NCBI GenBank assembly: GCA_050014835.1
Contig: JBEKCO010000002.1
Coordinates: 26,507-90,506 of the forward strand
DNA from: Bog-793 sp050014835
Lineage (GTDB): Bacteria > Actinomycetota > Acidimicrobiia > Acidimicrobiales > Bog-793
Length of the DNA stretch: 64,000 nt
Direction of reading: 5' to 3'
The notes beneath the pieces are model-generated. The model saw only the letters and a program-made list of their open reading frames with translations, did not search any database and was not told the DNA's origin. Positions within the stretch are counted from its first letter, which is position 1. Each line of letters begins with the position of its first letter. This document shows positions 1 to 8,860 of the stretch, piece by piece. Position numbers and translations under genes: made by a program.

Positions 1-437
1 AGCACACGGCCCAGAAGATGACGATCGCGGGGACGCCGGAGCGTTGCTTCGCGGTCGTAACCGATCTCGAGCGGTACCCGGAGTGGGTCGCCGACGTGAA
101 AGAGGTCAACGTCCTTTCTCGTGACCCCGAGGGCCGCCCGTCGACGGTGAGCTTCCGGGCCGGGGCCTTCGGCCGGAGCACGAGCTACGTCCTCAGCTAC
201 GAGTATTCGGACGCGCCCTTCGCGGTGGCGTGGACGCAGAAGGACGGAGACCTCACGAGCCGGCTGGACGGCCGCTACGAGTTCCACGCCGGGCCGGACG
301 GAACGACGGAGGTGCGTTACGAGCTCTCCGTCGAGCTGCGCGTACCCATCCCGGGATTCGTGAAGCGGCGGGCCGAGGCTCATATCCTGCACGCCGCGGT
401 GCGCGACCTCAAAGCCCGCGTGGAAAGCGGATCCTGA
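1..437 (+). CDS. SRPBCC-family protein (5' end probably outside window)
   Basis: The reading frame is open to the left edge and has an in-frame ATG at position 18. From that ATG the product is 139 aa. The core, with 'TPERCFAVVTDLERYPEW' near its start, is the beginning of a START/polyketide-cyclase-like SRPBCC domain, a hydrophobic ligand-binding fold. The sequence before the ATG reads on in the same style (HTAQK), and family members usually have about ten more N-terminal residues, so the real start probably lies upstream of the window. The ligand cannot be inferred. It is followed after 20 bp by a luciferase-like oxidoreductase gene on the same strand. Confidence 0.75.
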   Translation, partial: HTAQKMTIAGTPERCFAVVTDLERYPEWVADVKEVNVLSRDPEGRPSTVSFRAGAFGRSTSYVLSYEYSDAPFAVAWTQKDGDLTSRLDGRYEFHAGPDGTTEVRYELSVELRVPIPGFVKRRAEAHILHAAVRDLKARVESGS

Positions 438-457
438 GCGATATCGAGCGTTCGACC

Positions 458-1162
458 ATGCGAGTCGGCGTCATCCTCCCTTCGTTCGAGCCGTCGGCCG
501 ACGCGGCCCGGTCGTGCGCCGCGGAGGCGGAGGAGGCGGGGATCCACGGCCTTTTCGCCTACGACCACCTCTGGCCGCCGGGCGCCCCGGGGCGGTCGGC
601 GATCGCGCCCTTCCCGCTGCTGGGGATGCTCGCCGCGACCACCGAGCGGGTCTTGCTCGGCACCCTCGTTGCCCGGATCGGCGTCGTGCCCGAGGACGTG
701 CTCGTCGCCGAGTTCCGGACGCTGAACCGCCTGAGCGGCGGTCGGCTGATCGCGGGGATCGGGGCAGGGGATCACCGCAGCGCGCCCGAGAACCTCGCCT
801 ACGGGCTCGTGCCCCAGAGCGCGCCGGAGCGGCGGCAGGCGATCCGCTCCGTGGGCTCGGCGCTCGTCGAGGAGCGCATCCCGGTCTGGATCGGGGCCGG
901 CGCGCCACGGACGAACGCGATCGCCCGGGAGATCGGGGCAACGCTCAACGTCTTCGGGGCGGCGGTCGGCAGGGTCGCCGAGCTCGGTCGCGGCGGTGCC
1001 GTCTCTTGGGGCGGGGTACTCGCGCCGGGGGGTGCGTCGGCGGCCACCCAGCTTCGGACGCTCGCCGATGCCGGCGCCACCTGGGCGGTCATCGGGTGGC
1101 CGGATTCCGCGGCGCCGGTCGTCGCCGCGGCCCGGGCGGCGGGCATCCCGCTCGGCTGGTGA
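458..1162 (+). CDS. LLM-class (luciferase-like) F420-dependent oxidoreductase, short form
   Basis: This 234-aa protein starts MRVGVILPSFEPSADAA, the usual first beta strand of F420-dependent luciferase-like TIM barrels. It continues with 'GLFAYDHLWPPG', 'LLGTLV' and 'LSGGRLIAGIGAGD', the segments that line the flavin/F420 site in this family. At 234 aa it is shorter than the usual 280-350 aa, so part of the barrel insertions is missing. The ATG at 458 is preferred over the longer open frame beginning near 230, because that extension overlaps the upstream SRPBCC gene and has no family similarity. The substrate is unknown. Confidence 0.75.
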   Translation: MRVGVILPSFEPSADAARSCAAEAEEAGIHGLFAYDHLWPPGAPGRSAIAPFPLLGMLAATTERVLLGTLVARIGVVPEDVLVAEFRTLNRLSGGRLIAGIGAGDHRSAPENLAYGLVPQSAPERRQAIRSVGSALVEERIPVWIGAGAPRTNAIAREIGATLNVFGAAVGRVAELGRGGAVSWGGVLAPGGASAATQLRTLADAGATWAVIGWPDSAAPVVAAARAAGIPLGW

Positions 1163-1320
1163 GCCGGGTTCGGACCGTCGGAGCCGTCCGGTAGCCTCGG
1201 CGAGGTCGTGGGTCGAACGACTTGGGTGCGCTGTGGAGTCGGGGAGGGTGACGGCGGGTACGGCTGCCCCACGGGGCCCAGCTGGCCCTCCAGGCACGCC
1301 AGCCCCGTCGAAAACAGTCA

Positions 1321-1399
1321 TTGACAGCCCTGTAACTACGGTGCTGTACTTATCTCCTCATCTAGTGGTGTTGGCTCCATAGACCACTATATGTTGTGT
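1321..1399 (+). promoter_or_regulatory. nrdJ promoter with tandem NrdR-like boxes
   Basis: TTGACA (1321-1326) and TGTACT (1345-1350), 18 bp apart, resemble a housekeeping sigma promoter. Downstream, positions 1384-1399 (ccaCTATATGTTGtgt) match the 16-bp NrdR box consensus at all but two positions. A weaker copy lies exactly 31 bp upstream at 1353-1368. NrdR boxes are known to occur in pairs about 31-32 bp apart. The layout suggests ATP/dATP-sensing NrdR represses nrdJ by binding around and downstream of the transcription start. No nrdR gene is in the window. Confidence 0.6.
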
Positions 1400-1487
1400 G
1401 TATGGGGCGCTCGGGGGACGCGTCGCCAGGTCTTGGTCAGGGTTCGGAACCGAAGCGCCGCAGACGACGCGGAGGGGGAACAGAGCG

Positions 1488-4286
1488 ATGGCGGTAGCGG
1501 ACGAGCGGGTAGACATCGGCGTGCGGCGCCACTTCACGAAGCCGGGCCGGCATCCCTACGACGCCGTCGAGTGGGAGCGACGGGACGCGATCATCTCGGA
1601 TTACCGGACCGGAGAGGTCGCCTTCGAGCAGCTCGCGGTGGAGGTCCCGAAGACCTGGTCGATGAACGCGACGAACATCCTCGCCCAGAAGTACCTCCGC
1701 GGAGCGCTCGGCTCGCCGGAGCGGGAGAGTTCGTTGCGCCAGGTCGTCGACCGTGTCGTCGACACGATCACGGCCTGGGGCGTCCGTGACGGCTACTTCG
1801 CCGACGACGCCGAGGCGTCGGCGTTCAACGACGAGCTGAAGCACCTGATCGTCACCCAGAAGGCCTCCTTCAACTCACCGGTCTGGTTCAACATCGGCGT
1901 GGAGGGGGTGCCCCAGCAGGCTTCGGCGTGCTTTATCCTCGCCGTGGAGGACTCGATGCCCTCGATCCTCAACTGGTACGTCGAGGAAGGGACGATCTTC
2001 AAGGGAGGGTCTGGGGCGGGGGTGAACCTCTCCAGGATCCGCAGCTCGCGCGAGCTCCTCGGCGGCGGGGGCACGGCCTCGGGTCCCGTGAGCTTCATGC
2101 GCGGCGCCGACGCCTCGGCCGGCACCATCAAGTCCGGGGGCAAGACGCGCCGCGCGGCGAAGATGGTCATCCTCGACGTCGACCACCCCGACATCCGGGA
2201 GTTCATCTGGTGCAAGGCCCGCGAGGAACGCAAAGCCCGCGCCCTCGCCGCGGCGGGTTTCGACATGGACCTCGACGGCAAGGACAGCCAATCGGTCCAG
2301 TACCAGAACGCGAACAACTCGGTGCGCGTAAGTGACGAGTTCATGGCGGCCGTCCTCGCGGACGCCGGCTGGGACCTCGTCGCGCGCACCAGTCACGCGA
2401 CGATCGAGACGGTACGGGCGAGAGAGCTCTTCCACGAGATTGCCGAGGCGGCCTGGGAGTGCGCCGACCCCGGGCTGCAGTTCGACTCGACGATCAACCG
2501 GTGGCACACGGCGCCGAACACCGGCCGGATCAACGCCTCGAACCCCTGCAGCGAGTACGTCCACCTCGACAACTCGGCGTGCAACCTGGCGAGCATCAAC
2601 CTGCTGCAGTTTCTCGGCACTGACGGCGCGTTCGACACGAAGGGCTTCAAGTGCGCGGTCGAAGTCGTCTTCACCGCGCAGGAGGTCCTCGTCGGCAACG
2701 CGGATTACCCGACGGAGAAGATCGCGGAGACGACGCGGCGGTTCCGGGAGATCGGCCTCGGCTACGCGAACCTCGGGGCGATGCTGATGGCGCTCGGCAT
2801 GCCGTATGACTCGGACGAGGCGCGGGCCGTCTCGGCGGCGGTGACCGCGCTCATGACCGGGCACGCCTACACGACGTCGGCCCGGATCGCGGCCCGGATG
2901 GGACCTTTCGCGGGCTACCACGAGAACGCCGAACCGATGCTCAACGTGTTGCGGATGCACCGCGACGCGATCGACGCGATCGACGCCTCGCTGGTGCCGA
3001 TCGCGTTGCTGAGCGCGGCACGCGGGGCCTGGAACGAGGCGGTCGAGCTCGGCGACGCCCACGGGGTGAGGAACTCGCAGGCGACCGTGCTCGCTCCCAC
3101 CGGGACGATCTCGTTTTTGATGGACTGCGACACGACGGGCATCGAGCCAGACCTCGGGCTCGTGAAGACGAAGAAGCTCGTCGGCGGGGGGACGATGTCG
3201 ATCGTCAACCAGACGGTGCCGCGCGCGCTGCGCCGGCTCGGCTATTCCGATGGCGAGATCGTCGAGATCGTCGCCTACATCGACGAGCACAAGTCGATCC
3301 TCGGCTCGCCGTGCCTGAGGGCCGAGCACCTGCCGGTGTTCGCCTGCTCGATGGGTGAGAACTCCATCCAGTACCTCGGTCACGTGAAGATGATGGCGGC
3401 GGTGCAGCCGTTCATCTCCGGGGCGATCTCGAAGACGGTGAACATGCCGGAGGACGTGAGCGTCGCCGACGTCGAACAGCTACACATCGACGCCTGGAGG
3501 ATGGGCCTCAAGGCGGTCGCGATATACAGGGACAACTGCAAGGTCGCGCAGCCCCTGTCGACGACGAAGATCCCCGACGAGCTCGGCGCGGACGACTCCG
3601 TGCGCGTCGGCGAGCTGCACGCCCGTATCGCCGAGCTGGAGGACGCGCTCGCCGGGCACGTCACCGCTCCCGGTGCGACGACGAGGACCCGTCTGCCGCG
3701 CCGCCGCCGCTCCTACACGTTCGCCTTCCGTGTGGCCGACTGCGACGGCTACGTGACGGTGGGGGAGTACGAGGACGGGCGCCCCGGCGAAGTCTTCTTG
3801 AAGGTCTCCAAGCAGGGATCGACCCTTTCGGGGGTCATGGACGCCTTCGCGATCGCGGTGAGCCTCGGCCTCCAGCACGGCGTGCCGCTGGCGACGTTCA
3901 TCCGCAAGTACACGAACATGCGCTTCGAGCCCGCCGGGATCACCGACGACCCGGACCTGCGGATCGCGTCGAGCCTCGTCGATTTCATCTTCCGGCGCCT
4001 GGCCCTTGATTACCTGCCCTACGACGAGCGGGTCGAGCTCGGCATCCTGTCGACCGGCGAGCGCCGGCAGCCGACGCTGCCGGGCCTCGAGGACATCGAG
4101 CTCGCCGACGCTGCCAAGCGCGAGCAGGAGCGCTTCGGCGAGGGCGGGGACAGCCTCGCGACCGTCCACCGGATGTCGCTGGAGAAAGGCGACGCGCCGT
4201 TCTGCTACTCGTGTGGCAACGTCATGCAGCGGGCCGGGTCCTGCTACGCCTGCCCGAGCTGTGGAGCGACGAGCGGCTGCTCGTAG
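1488..4286 (+). CDS. nrdJ: Adenosylcobalamin-dependent (class II) ribonucleoside-diphosphate reductase
   Basis: This 932-aa enzyme reduces ribonucleotides to deoxyribonucleotides using an adenosylcobalamin-derived radical. The start is the ATG at 1488, with an AGGGGG ribosome-binding site just upstream; the open frame extends 30 codons further without support. Catalytic features are visible: the redox Cys in 'ASACFIL' (about residue 148), the loop 'GGSGAGVNLSRIR', the radical motif NPCSE (352-356), and a C-terminal multi-Cys tail (about 906-931) that relays reducing equivalents or binds zinc. The size fits the large actinobacterial NrdJ type. NrdR-like boxes lie upstream. Class II enzymes work with or without oxygen but need B12. 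Confidence 0.95.
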   Translation: MAVADERVDIGVRRHFTKPGRHPYDAVEWERRDAIISDYRTGEVAFEQLAVEVPKTWSMNATNILAQKYLRGALGSPERESSLRQVVDRVVDTITAWGVRDGYFADDAEASAFNDELKHLIVTQKASFNSPVWFNIGVEGVPQQASACFILAVEDSMPSILNWYVEEGTIFKGGSGAGVNLSRIRSSRELLGGGGTASGPVSFMRGADASAGTIKSGGKTRRAAKMVILDVDHPDIREFIWCKAREERKARALAAAGFDMDLDGKDSQSVQYQNANNSVRVSDEFMAAVLADAGWDLVARTSHATIETVRARELFHEIAEAAWECADPGLQFDSTINRWHTAPNTGRINASNPCSEYVHLDNSACNLASINLLQFLGTDGAFDTKGFKCAVEVVFTAQEVLVGNADYPTEKIAETTRRFREIGLGYANLGAMLMALGMPYDSDEARAVSAAVTALMTGHAYTTSARIAARMGPFAGYHENAEPMLNVLRMHRDAIDAIDASLVPIALLSAARGAWNEAVELGDAHGVRNSQATVLAPTGTISFLMDCDTTGIEPDLGLVKTKKLVGGGTMSIVNQTVPRALRRLGYSDGEIVEIVAYIDEHKSILGSPCLRAEHLPVFACSMGENSIQYLGHVKMMAAVQPFISGAISKTVNMPEDVSVADVEQLHIDAWRMGLKAVAIYRDNCKVAQPLSTTKIPDELGADDSVRVGELHARIAELEDALAGHVTAPGATTRTRLPRRRRSYTFAFRVADCDGYVTVGEYEDGRPGEVFLKVSKQGSTLSGVMDAFAIAVSLGLQHGVPLATFIRKYTNMRFEPAGITDDPDLRIASSLVDFIFRRLALDYLPYDERVELGILSTGERRQPTLPGLEDIELADAAKREQERFGEGGDSLATVHRMSLEKGDAPFCYSCGNVMQRAGSCYACPSCGATSGCS

Positions 4287-4564
4287 CCCGAGGATCGCGA
4301 GGCCTTACCCACCGGGGCCACCGAGCACGCCCACTGGCGTCCGACGCGCCCGGCCCTGAGCTGCGTCGTCGGGACGACCGGGTCATCGAGGGTTCTCGCG
4401 CTCGACTGTGAGCGGTCGAGCGGCGAGTCGTGCTCAACGTCCCGGGCGGGTCGACTTCCCCTCAGTTGGCGGGCGGCTGTCGGTGTGTCGCTGGTGCCGC
4501 CGGATCCTAGAGTCGTGACACGAACCGCCGCCTTGCACGTCATCGGCCCGACATAGGAGATGTG

Positions 4565-5956
4565 ATGGGAATGCCGCCTCAGCCGTTCCGGACCGTGATC
4601 GAGCCGTTCCGGATCCACGCCGTCGAACCGCTCGCCATGACGACGCCCGAATACCGCGCCGAGGCCGTCCGCGCCGCGGGTTACAACCTCTTCAACCTCG
4701 CCTCGTCGGACGTCCTTATTGATCTGCTGACCGACTCCGGCACCGGCGCGATGAGCCGTGACCAGTGGTCGGCGATCCAGCACGGTGACGAGTCCTACGC
4801 GGGATCCCCGTCCTGGGAGATCTTCCGGCGCGCCGTCACCGAGTTGTTCCCCTTCCGTCACGTCATACCGACGCACCAGGGCCGCGCCGCGGAGAAGATC
4901 CTCTTCACCGTCGTTGGCGGTCCCGGACGGGTCATCCCGAGCAACACGCACTTCGACACGACACGGGCGAACATCGAGTTCACCGGGGCCGAGGCGGTCG
5001 ATCTCGTCATCGAGGAGGGACGTGACCCGAGGGCGCTCCACCCGTTCAAGGGGAACGTCGACGTCGCCGCGCTCGATGCGTTGCTGGCGAGCCGCGGCAA
5101 GGCGAACGTCCCCGTCGTCATGGTGACCGTGACGAACAACTCGGGTGGCGGCCAACCGGTGAGCCTGGAGAACCTGCACGCCGTGCGGGCGGTTTGTGAC
5201 GTGCACGGGGTGGCGCTGTTCCTCGACGCCTGTCGCTTTGCCGAGAACGCCTGGTTCATCCGTGCCCGCGAGCCCGGGCAGGGGGAGCGGGAGGTCGCCG
5301 ACATCGTCCGCGAGATGGCGAGTCTCGCCGACGGGATGACCATGAGCGCGAAGAAGGACCCGCTCTGCAACATCGGAGGTTGGCTCGCCTGCAACGACGA
5401 CGCCCTCGCCGAGGCGGCGCGGAACCTGCTCATCTTGACCGAGGGATTCCCCACCTACGGCGGCCTCGCGGGACGCGACCTGGAGGCGATCGCGCAAGGC
5501 CTCAAGGAGGCGGTCTCGCACGATTACCTCCAGTACCGGATCCGCTCGACGGCGTACCTCGGCGAGGCGCTCGATCACGCCGGTATTCCTGTCGTCCTGC
5601 CGATCGGCGGTCACGCCGTTTACATCGACGCCCGGGCGATGCTCTCCCACATCCCGCCGCTCGAGTATCCCGGGCAGGCGCTCGCAGTCGCCCTCTACGA
5701 GGCTGGTGGCGTGCGCACCTCGGAGATCGGCACCGTCATGTTCGGCCGGCAGCCGGACGGATCGGAGAAGCCGGCGACGATGGACCTCGTGCGGCTCGCC
5801 ATCCCACGTCGGACCTACACCCAGAGCCACATCGACTACGTGATCGAGGTGTGCCAGTCGGTCCAGGCGCGCGCCGAGCACCTTCCTGGGTTCCGGATTG
5901 TGGCCGAACCCAGGCAGCTTCGACACTTCACGGCGCGCTTCGAACCGCTTGCCTGA
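4565..5956 (+). CDS. Beta-eliminating lyase, tryptophanase / tyrosine phenol-lyase family
   Basis: This 463-aa PLP enzyme cleaves an aromatic amino acid to pyruvate, ammonia and indole or phenol. Family markers are 'LLTDSGTGAMS' (54-64), 'IPTHQGRAAEKILF' (101-114), 'LDACRFAENAWF' (220-231) and the PLP-lysine motif 'SAKKD' (261-265, Schiff-base Lys probably 264). The 'GAMSRDQW' stretch looks closer to tyrosine phenol-lyase, while the convergent neighbour, kynureninase, favours tryptophan as substrate; I cannot decide between them. The ATG at 4565 has AGGAG at 4555-4559; a GTG at 4562 is too close to it. Confidence 0.88.
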   Translation: MGMPPQPFRTVIEPFRIHAVEPLAMTTPEYRAEAVRAAGYNLFNLASSDVLIDLLTDSGTGAMSRDQWSAIQHGDESYAGSPSWEIFRRAVTELFPFRHVIPTHQGRAAEKILFTVVGGPGRVIPSNTHFDTTRANIEFTGAEAVDLVIEEGRDPRALHPFKGNVDVAALDALLASRGKANVPVVMVTVTNNSGGGQPVSLENLHAVRAVCDVHGVALFLDACRFAENAWFIRAREPGQGEREVADIVREMASLADGMTMSAKKDPLCNIGGWLACNDDALAEAARNLLILTEGFPTYGGLAGRDLEAIAQGLKEAVSHDYLQYRIRSTAYLGEALDHAGIPVVLPIGGHAVYIDARAMLSHIPPLEYPGQALAVALYEAGGVRTSEIGTVMFGRQPDGSEKPATMDLVRLAIPRRTYTQSHIDYVIEVCQSVQARAEHLPGFRIVAEPRQLRHFTARFEPLA

Positions 5957-5960
5957 CGCG

Positions 5961-5986
5961 CCGCCGGGCGCGTGAGCCCGCGGCGG
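5961..5986. terminator. GC-rich hairpin between convergent genes
   Basis: CCGCCGGGC (5961-5969) can pair, with a bulge, with GCCCGCGGCGG (5976-5986). It lies between the stop codons of the convergent beta-eliminating lyase and kynureninase genes, where a bidirectional terminator is expected. There is no clear U-run on either side. Confidence 0.4.
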
Positions 5987-6013
5987 CTGCGCGTCCCGCC
6001 GGGGTCAGCCGCG

Positions 6014-7222
6014 TCACGCGACGGGACCCGCGGACAGGACGTCGCGGATCGCGTCGGCTGCGTCCCAGATGTCAACGAAGCGCAGATACAACGGCGCGAT
6101 GCCGAGGCGGACGACGTCCGGTTCGCGGTAGTCACCGATCACGCCCCGTCGCGCGAGGGCCGCGAGGAGCGAGCGCGCCTGAGGATGACGCAGCGAGACC
6201 TGGCTGCCGCGGAGACGCGAGTCGCGGGGCGAGGCGAGCTCGAACTGCCCGGGGACGAAATACGGATCGAGGAGCTCGATGAGGAGGTCGCAGAGCTCCT
6301 GGCCCTTGGCGAAGAGCTCCGCGGGCTCGACGTGCTCCCAGATCTCGAGACTGCCCTCGAGCGACGCGTACGAAAGAATCGGTGGGGTGCCGCAGGCGAA
6401 CCGCCGGATGCCCGGCGCCGGCTCGTAGTCGGGTTCGAACGCGAAGGGCCGCACGTGGCCGTGCCAGCCGGCGAGCGGCTGACGTGCGGCGTCGTGGAGT
6501 CGGGACGCCGCGAACACGAACGCCGGAGAACCGGGCCCGCCGTTCAGGAACTTGTAGGTGCACCCGACCGCGAAATCGACGTCGCAGGCGTCGACGGCGA
6601 GCGGGACCGAACCGACGCTGTGTGAGAGGTCCCAGATCATGACGGCACCGTTGTCGTGCGCCGTCCGCGTGACCTCATTCATCGGGTGGAGGCGGGCGCT
6701 GCGGTAGTCGACGTGCGTGAGCGCGACGAGCGCGACGGATCGGTCGATCGCGCCAGCGACGTCGTCGGGGGTCTCGACACGGCGTACGGAGTAGTCGCCC
6801 GCCAGCTCGGCGGCACTGTCGATGATGTAGAGATCGGTCGGGAAGTTGTCACGGTCGGTGACGACCACCCGCCGGTCAGGCCGCATCCGCAGCGCCGCGA
6901 TGACGACCTTGAAGGTGTTGACCGAGGTTGAGTCCCCAACGATGACCTCCTCGGGTCGCGCCCCGATAAGGGGGGCGATGCGCGCGCCGAGCGCCAGGGG
7001 CTTGTCCCACCAGCCGGCCAAGTCCCAGCTGCCGATGAGTCCTTGGCCCCATTCGGTCCGGAGCGTCCGGTTCACACTGGTGATCGCCGGTCGCGGGAGC
7101 GGCCCGAGCGAGTTGCCGTCGAGGTAGATGAGGCCGTCGGGAAGGTCGAAGAAGTCACGGAGCGGGGCGAGGGCGTCCAACTCGTCCCGGGCCGCACAGT
7201 CGGCGCGACACAGTTCCGTCAT
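6014..7222 (-). CDS. kynU: Kynureninase
   Basis: This 402-aa PLP enzyme hydrolyses kynurenine to anthranilate and alanine (or 3-hydroxykynurenine to 3-hydroxyanthranilate). Visible family features are 'YLDGNSLGPLPR' near the N terminus, 'HVDYRSARLHPMNEVTR', 'WDLSHSVGSVPL' (PLP aspartate), and the Schiff-base lysine in 'GCTYKFLNGGPGSPAF'. Length is typical. No tryptophan dioxygenase or kynurenine formamidase is present here, so it may act with enzymes encoded elsewhere. It is convergent with the tryptophanase-like gene and 49 bp downstream of the livF stop codon on the same strand, so transcription could continue from or into that region. Confidence 0.93.
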   Translation of the reverse strand: MTELCRADCAARDELDALAPLRDFFDLPDGLIYLDGNSLGPLPRPAITSVNRTLRTEWGQGLIGSWDLAGWWDKPLALGARIAPLIGARPEEVIVGDSTSVNTFKVVIAALRMRPDRRVVVTDRDNFPTDLYIIDSAAELAGDYSVRRVETPDDVAGAIDRSVALVALTHVDYRSARLHPMNEVTRTAHDNGAVMIWDLSHSVGSVPLAVDACDVDFAVGCTYKFLNGGPGSPAFVFAASRLHDAARQPLAGWHGHVRPFAFEPDYEPAPGIRRFACGTPPILSYASLEGSLEIWEHVEPAELFAKGQELCDLLIELLDPYFVPGQFELASPRDSRLRGSQVSLRHPQARSLLAALARRGVIGDYREPDVVRLGIAPLYLRFVDIWDAADAIRDVLSAGPVA

Positions 7223-7271
7223 CGGTGCGCGATCGCCGCGTCCGCCCTCGTCGGTCCGGTCCGCCGCTCGC

Positions 7272-7982
7272 CTACGCCGCGCCCTCGCCGAGATAGGCGG
7301 CGCGGACGCGCGGGTCCTGGAGCAGGACGTCGGCCCGGTCCGACATGACGATCGAGCCGTTCTCGAGGACGTAGGCCCGGTCCGCGAGGTGGAGCGCCTG
7401 GGAGGCGTTCTGCTCCACGAGGAGGATCGTCGTGCCCTCGTCGCGGATCTCCCGGATGATCTGGAAGATCGTCTTGACGAACATCGGCGCGAGCCCCATC
7501 GAGGGCTCGTCGAAAAGTAGGAGACGCGGGCTGCTCATCAGGGAGCGCGCGATCGCGAGCATCTGCTGCTCGCCCCCCGACAGGGTTCCGCCGTCCTGTC
7601 GGCGGCGCTCGGCGAGGACGGGGAAGAGGGCGTAGACGCGCTCGAGGTTCTTCGAGACGTCCCCCCGGTGGAGGTAGGCGCCCATCTCGAGGTTCTCCAG
7701 CACCGTCATCATCGGGAAGATGCGGCGCCCCTCCGGAACGTGTCCGACGCCGAGCTCCACGATGTCGTGGCTCGGCATGCGTTGGATCGGCGTGCCGTCG
7801 AACACGACGGTCCCGGCATTCGGGTGGATGAGCCCCGAGATCGTCCGCAGGGTGGTCGACTTGCCGGCGCCGTTGGCGCCGAGCAGGGCGACGATCTCGC
7901 CCGGGTCGACCTTGAGGCTGACCGCGCGCAGCGCCCGGATGGGTCCGTAGCGGACCTCGACGCGGTCGAGCTCGAGCAGCAC
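7272..7982 (-). CDS. livF: Branched-chain amino-acid ABC transporter ATPase LivF
   Basis: This 236-aa cytoplasmic ATPase is one of the two that power the Liv importer. It carries Walker A GANGAGKST (about 34-42), the family phrase 'PEGRRIFPMMTVLENLEMG', signature LSGGEQQ and Walker B 'LLLFDEPSMGLAP'. The start is a GTG at 7982, two bases after the livG stop codon, indicating translational coupling. It is the last gene of the minus-strand operon binding protein-livH-livM-livG-livF. Confidence 0.94.
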   Translation of the reverse strand: MLLELDRVEVRYGPIRALRAVSLKVDPGEIVALLGANGAGKSTTLRTISGLIHPNAGTVVFDGTPIQRMPSHDIVELGVGHVPEGRRIFPMMTVLENLEMGAYLHRGDVSKNLERVYALFPVLAERRRQDGGTLSGGEQQMLAIARSLMSSPRLLLFDEPSMGLAPMFVKTIFQIIREIRDEGTTILLVEQNASQALHLADRAYVLENGSIVMSDRADVLLQDPRVRAAYLGEGAA

Positions 7983-7984
7983 GG

Positions 7985-8860
7985 CTACTCGGCCCCGTCG
8001 TCGGGGGCGTCGGGCGGGACGTGGTGGTCATCCTCTTCGTCCGCCGGCGCGCCGAGGTAGGCCTCGATGACGTCGGGATTGTGCTGCACCTCGGACGGCG
8101 TGCCCGAGGCGATCACCCGGCCGAAGTTGAGGACGATGATCCGTTGGGCGAGCGACATGACGAGGCCCATGTCGTGCTCGATCAGGAGCACGGTGACCCC
8201 GAGCTCGTTGTTCACACGACGGATGAGCGTGGCGAGCTCGATCTTCTCGGCCGGATTCGTCCCGGCGGCCGGTTCATCGAGGAGGAGGAGCTGCGGGCTC
8301 GTCCCGAGGGCACGGGCGATCTCGAGCCGCCGTCTCGCCCCGTACGGGAGGGCACTGGCGAGCTCGTTCGCCCGCGAGCGAAGGCCGACGAAATCGAGGA
8401 GGCGCGCCGCACGCGCGTCGCCCTCACGCTCTTCCTTTCTCGTGCGGGGCAGGCGCAGCATCGCCCCGACGGGCCCGGTGTGCTGGCGCGACTCGACCCC
8501 GATCTTCACGTTCTCGAACGCGGTGAGGGCGTTGAAGAGCCTGCTCGTCTGGAAGGTCCGCGCGATCCCGAGGCGGTTCACGCGGTGCGGTTTGCGGCCG
8601 ACGATCTGGGTGGCCCGGCCCTCGTTGGCGTAGAAGTTGATGGAGCCCGCCTGCGGGTGGTAGACGCCGGTGAGGCAGTTGAAAAGGCACGTCTTGCCGG
8701 CTCCGTTCGGGCCGATGACGGAGAGCAGTTCACCCCGGGCCTGGTTGAGCGTCACCTCGACGAGGCTCTTCACCCCGCCGAAGCTCAACGAGACGTTGTC
8801 GACGTCGACGATGATGTCGCCGGAGACTGTCGCGGCCGTGGTGTCGACGGTCGTCGTCAC
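7985..8860 (-). CDS. livG: Branched-chain amino-acid ABC transporter ATPase LivG
   Basis: This is a 291-aa ATPase with Walker A GPNGAGKT, 'RLGIARTFQTSRLFNALTAF', a degenerate signature region 'LPYGARRRLEIARAL' as usual for LivG, and Walker B 'LLLLDEPAAGTNP'. The open frame runs further upstream, but the GTG at 8860 overlaps the livM stop as GTGA and is followed by VTTTVDTTAA and then the ATPase domain, so I take it as the start. The C-terminal 20 residues are acidic. It partners with LivF. Confidence 0.93.
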   Translation of the reverse strand: MTTTVDTTAATVSGDIIVDVDNVSLSFGGVKSLVEVTLNQARGELLSVIGPNGAGKTCLFNCLTGVYHPQAGSINFYANEGRATQIVGRKPHRVNRLGIARTFQTSRLFNALTAFENVKIGVESRQHTGPVGAMLRLPRTRKEEREGDARAARLLDFVGLRSRANELASALPYGARRRLEIARALGTSPQLLLLDEPAAGTNPAEKIELATLIRRVNNELGVTVLLIEHDMGLVMSLAQRIIVLNFGRVIASGTPSEVQHNPDVIEAYLGAPADEEDDHHVPPDAPDDGAE

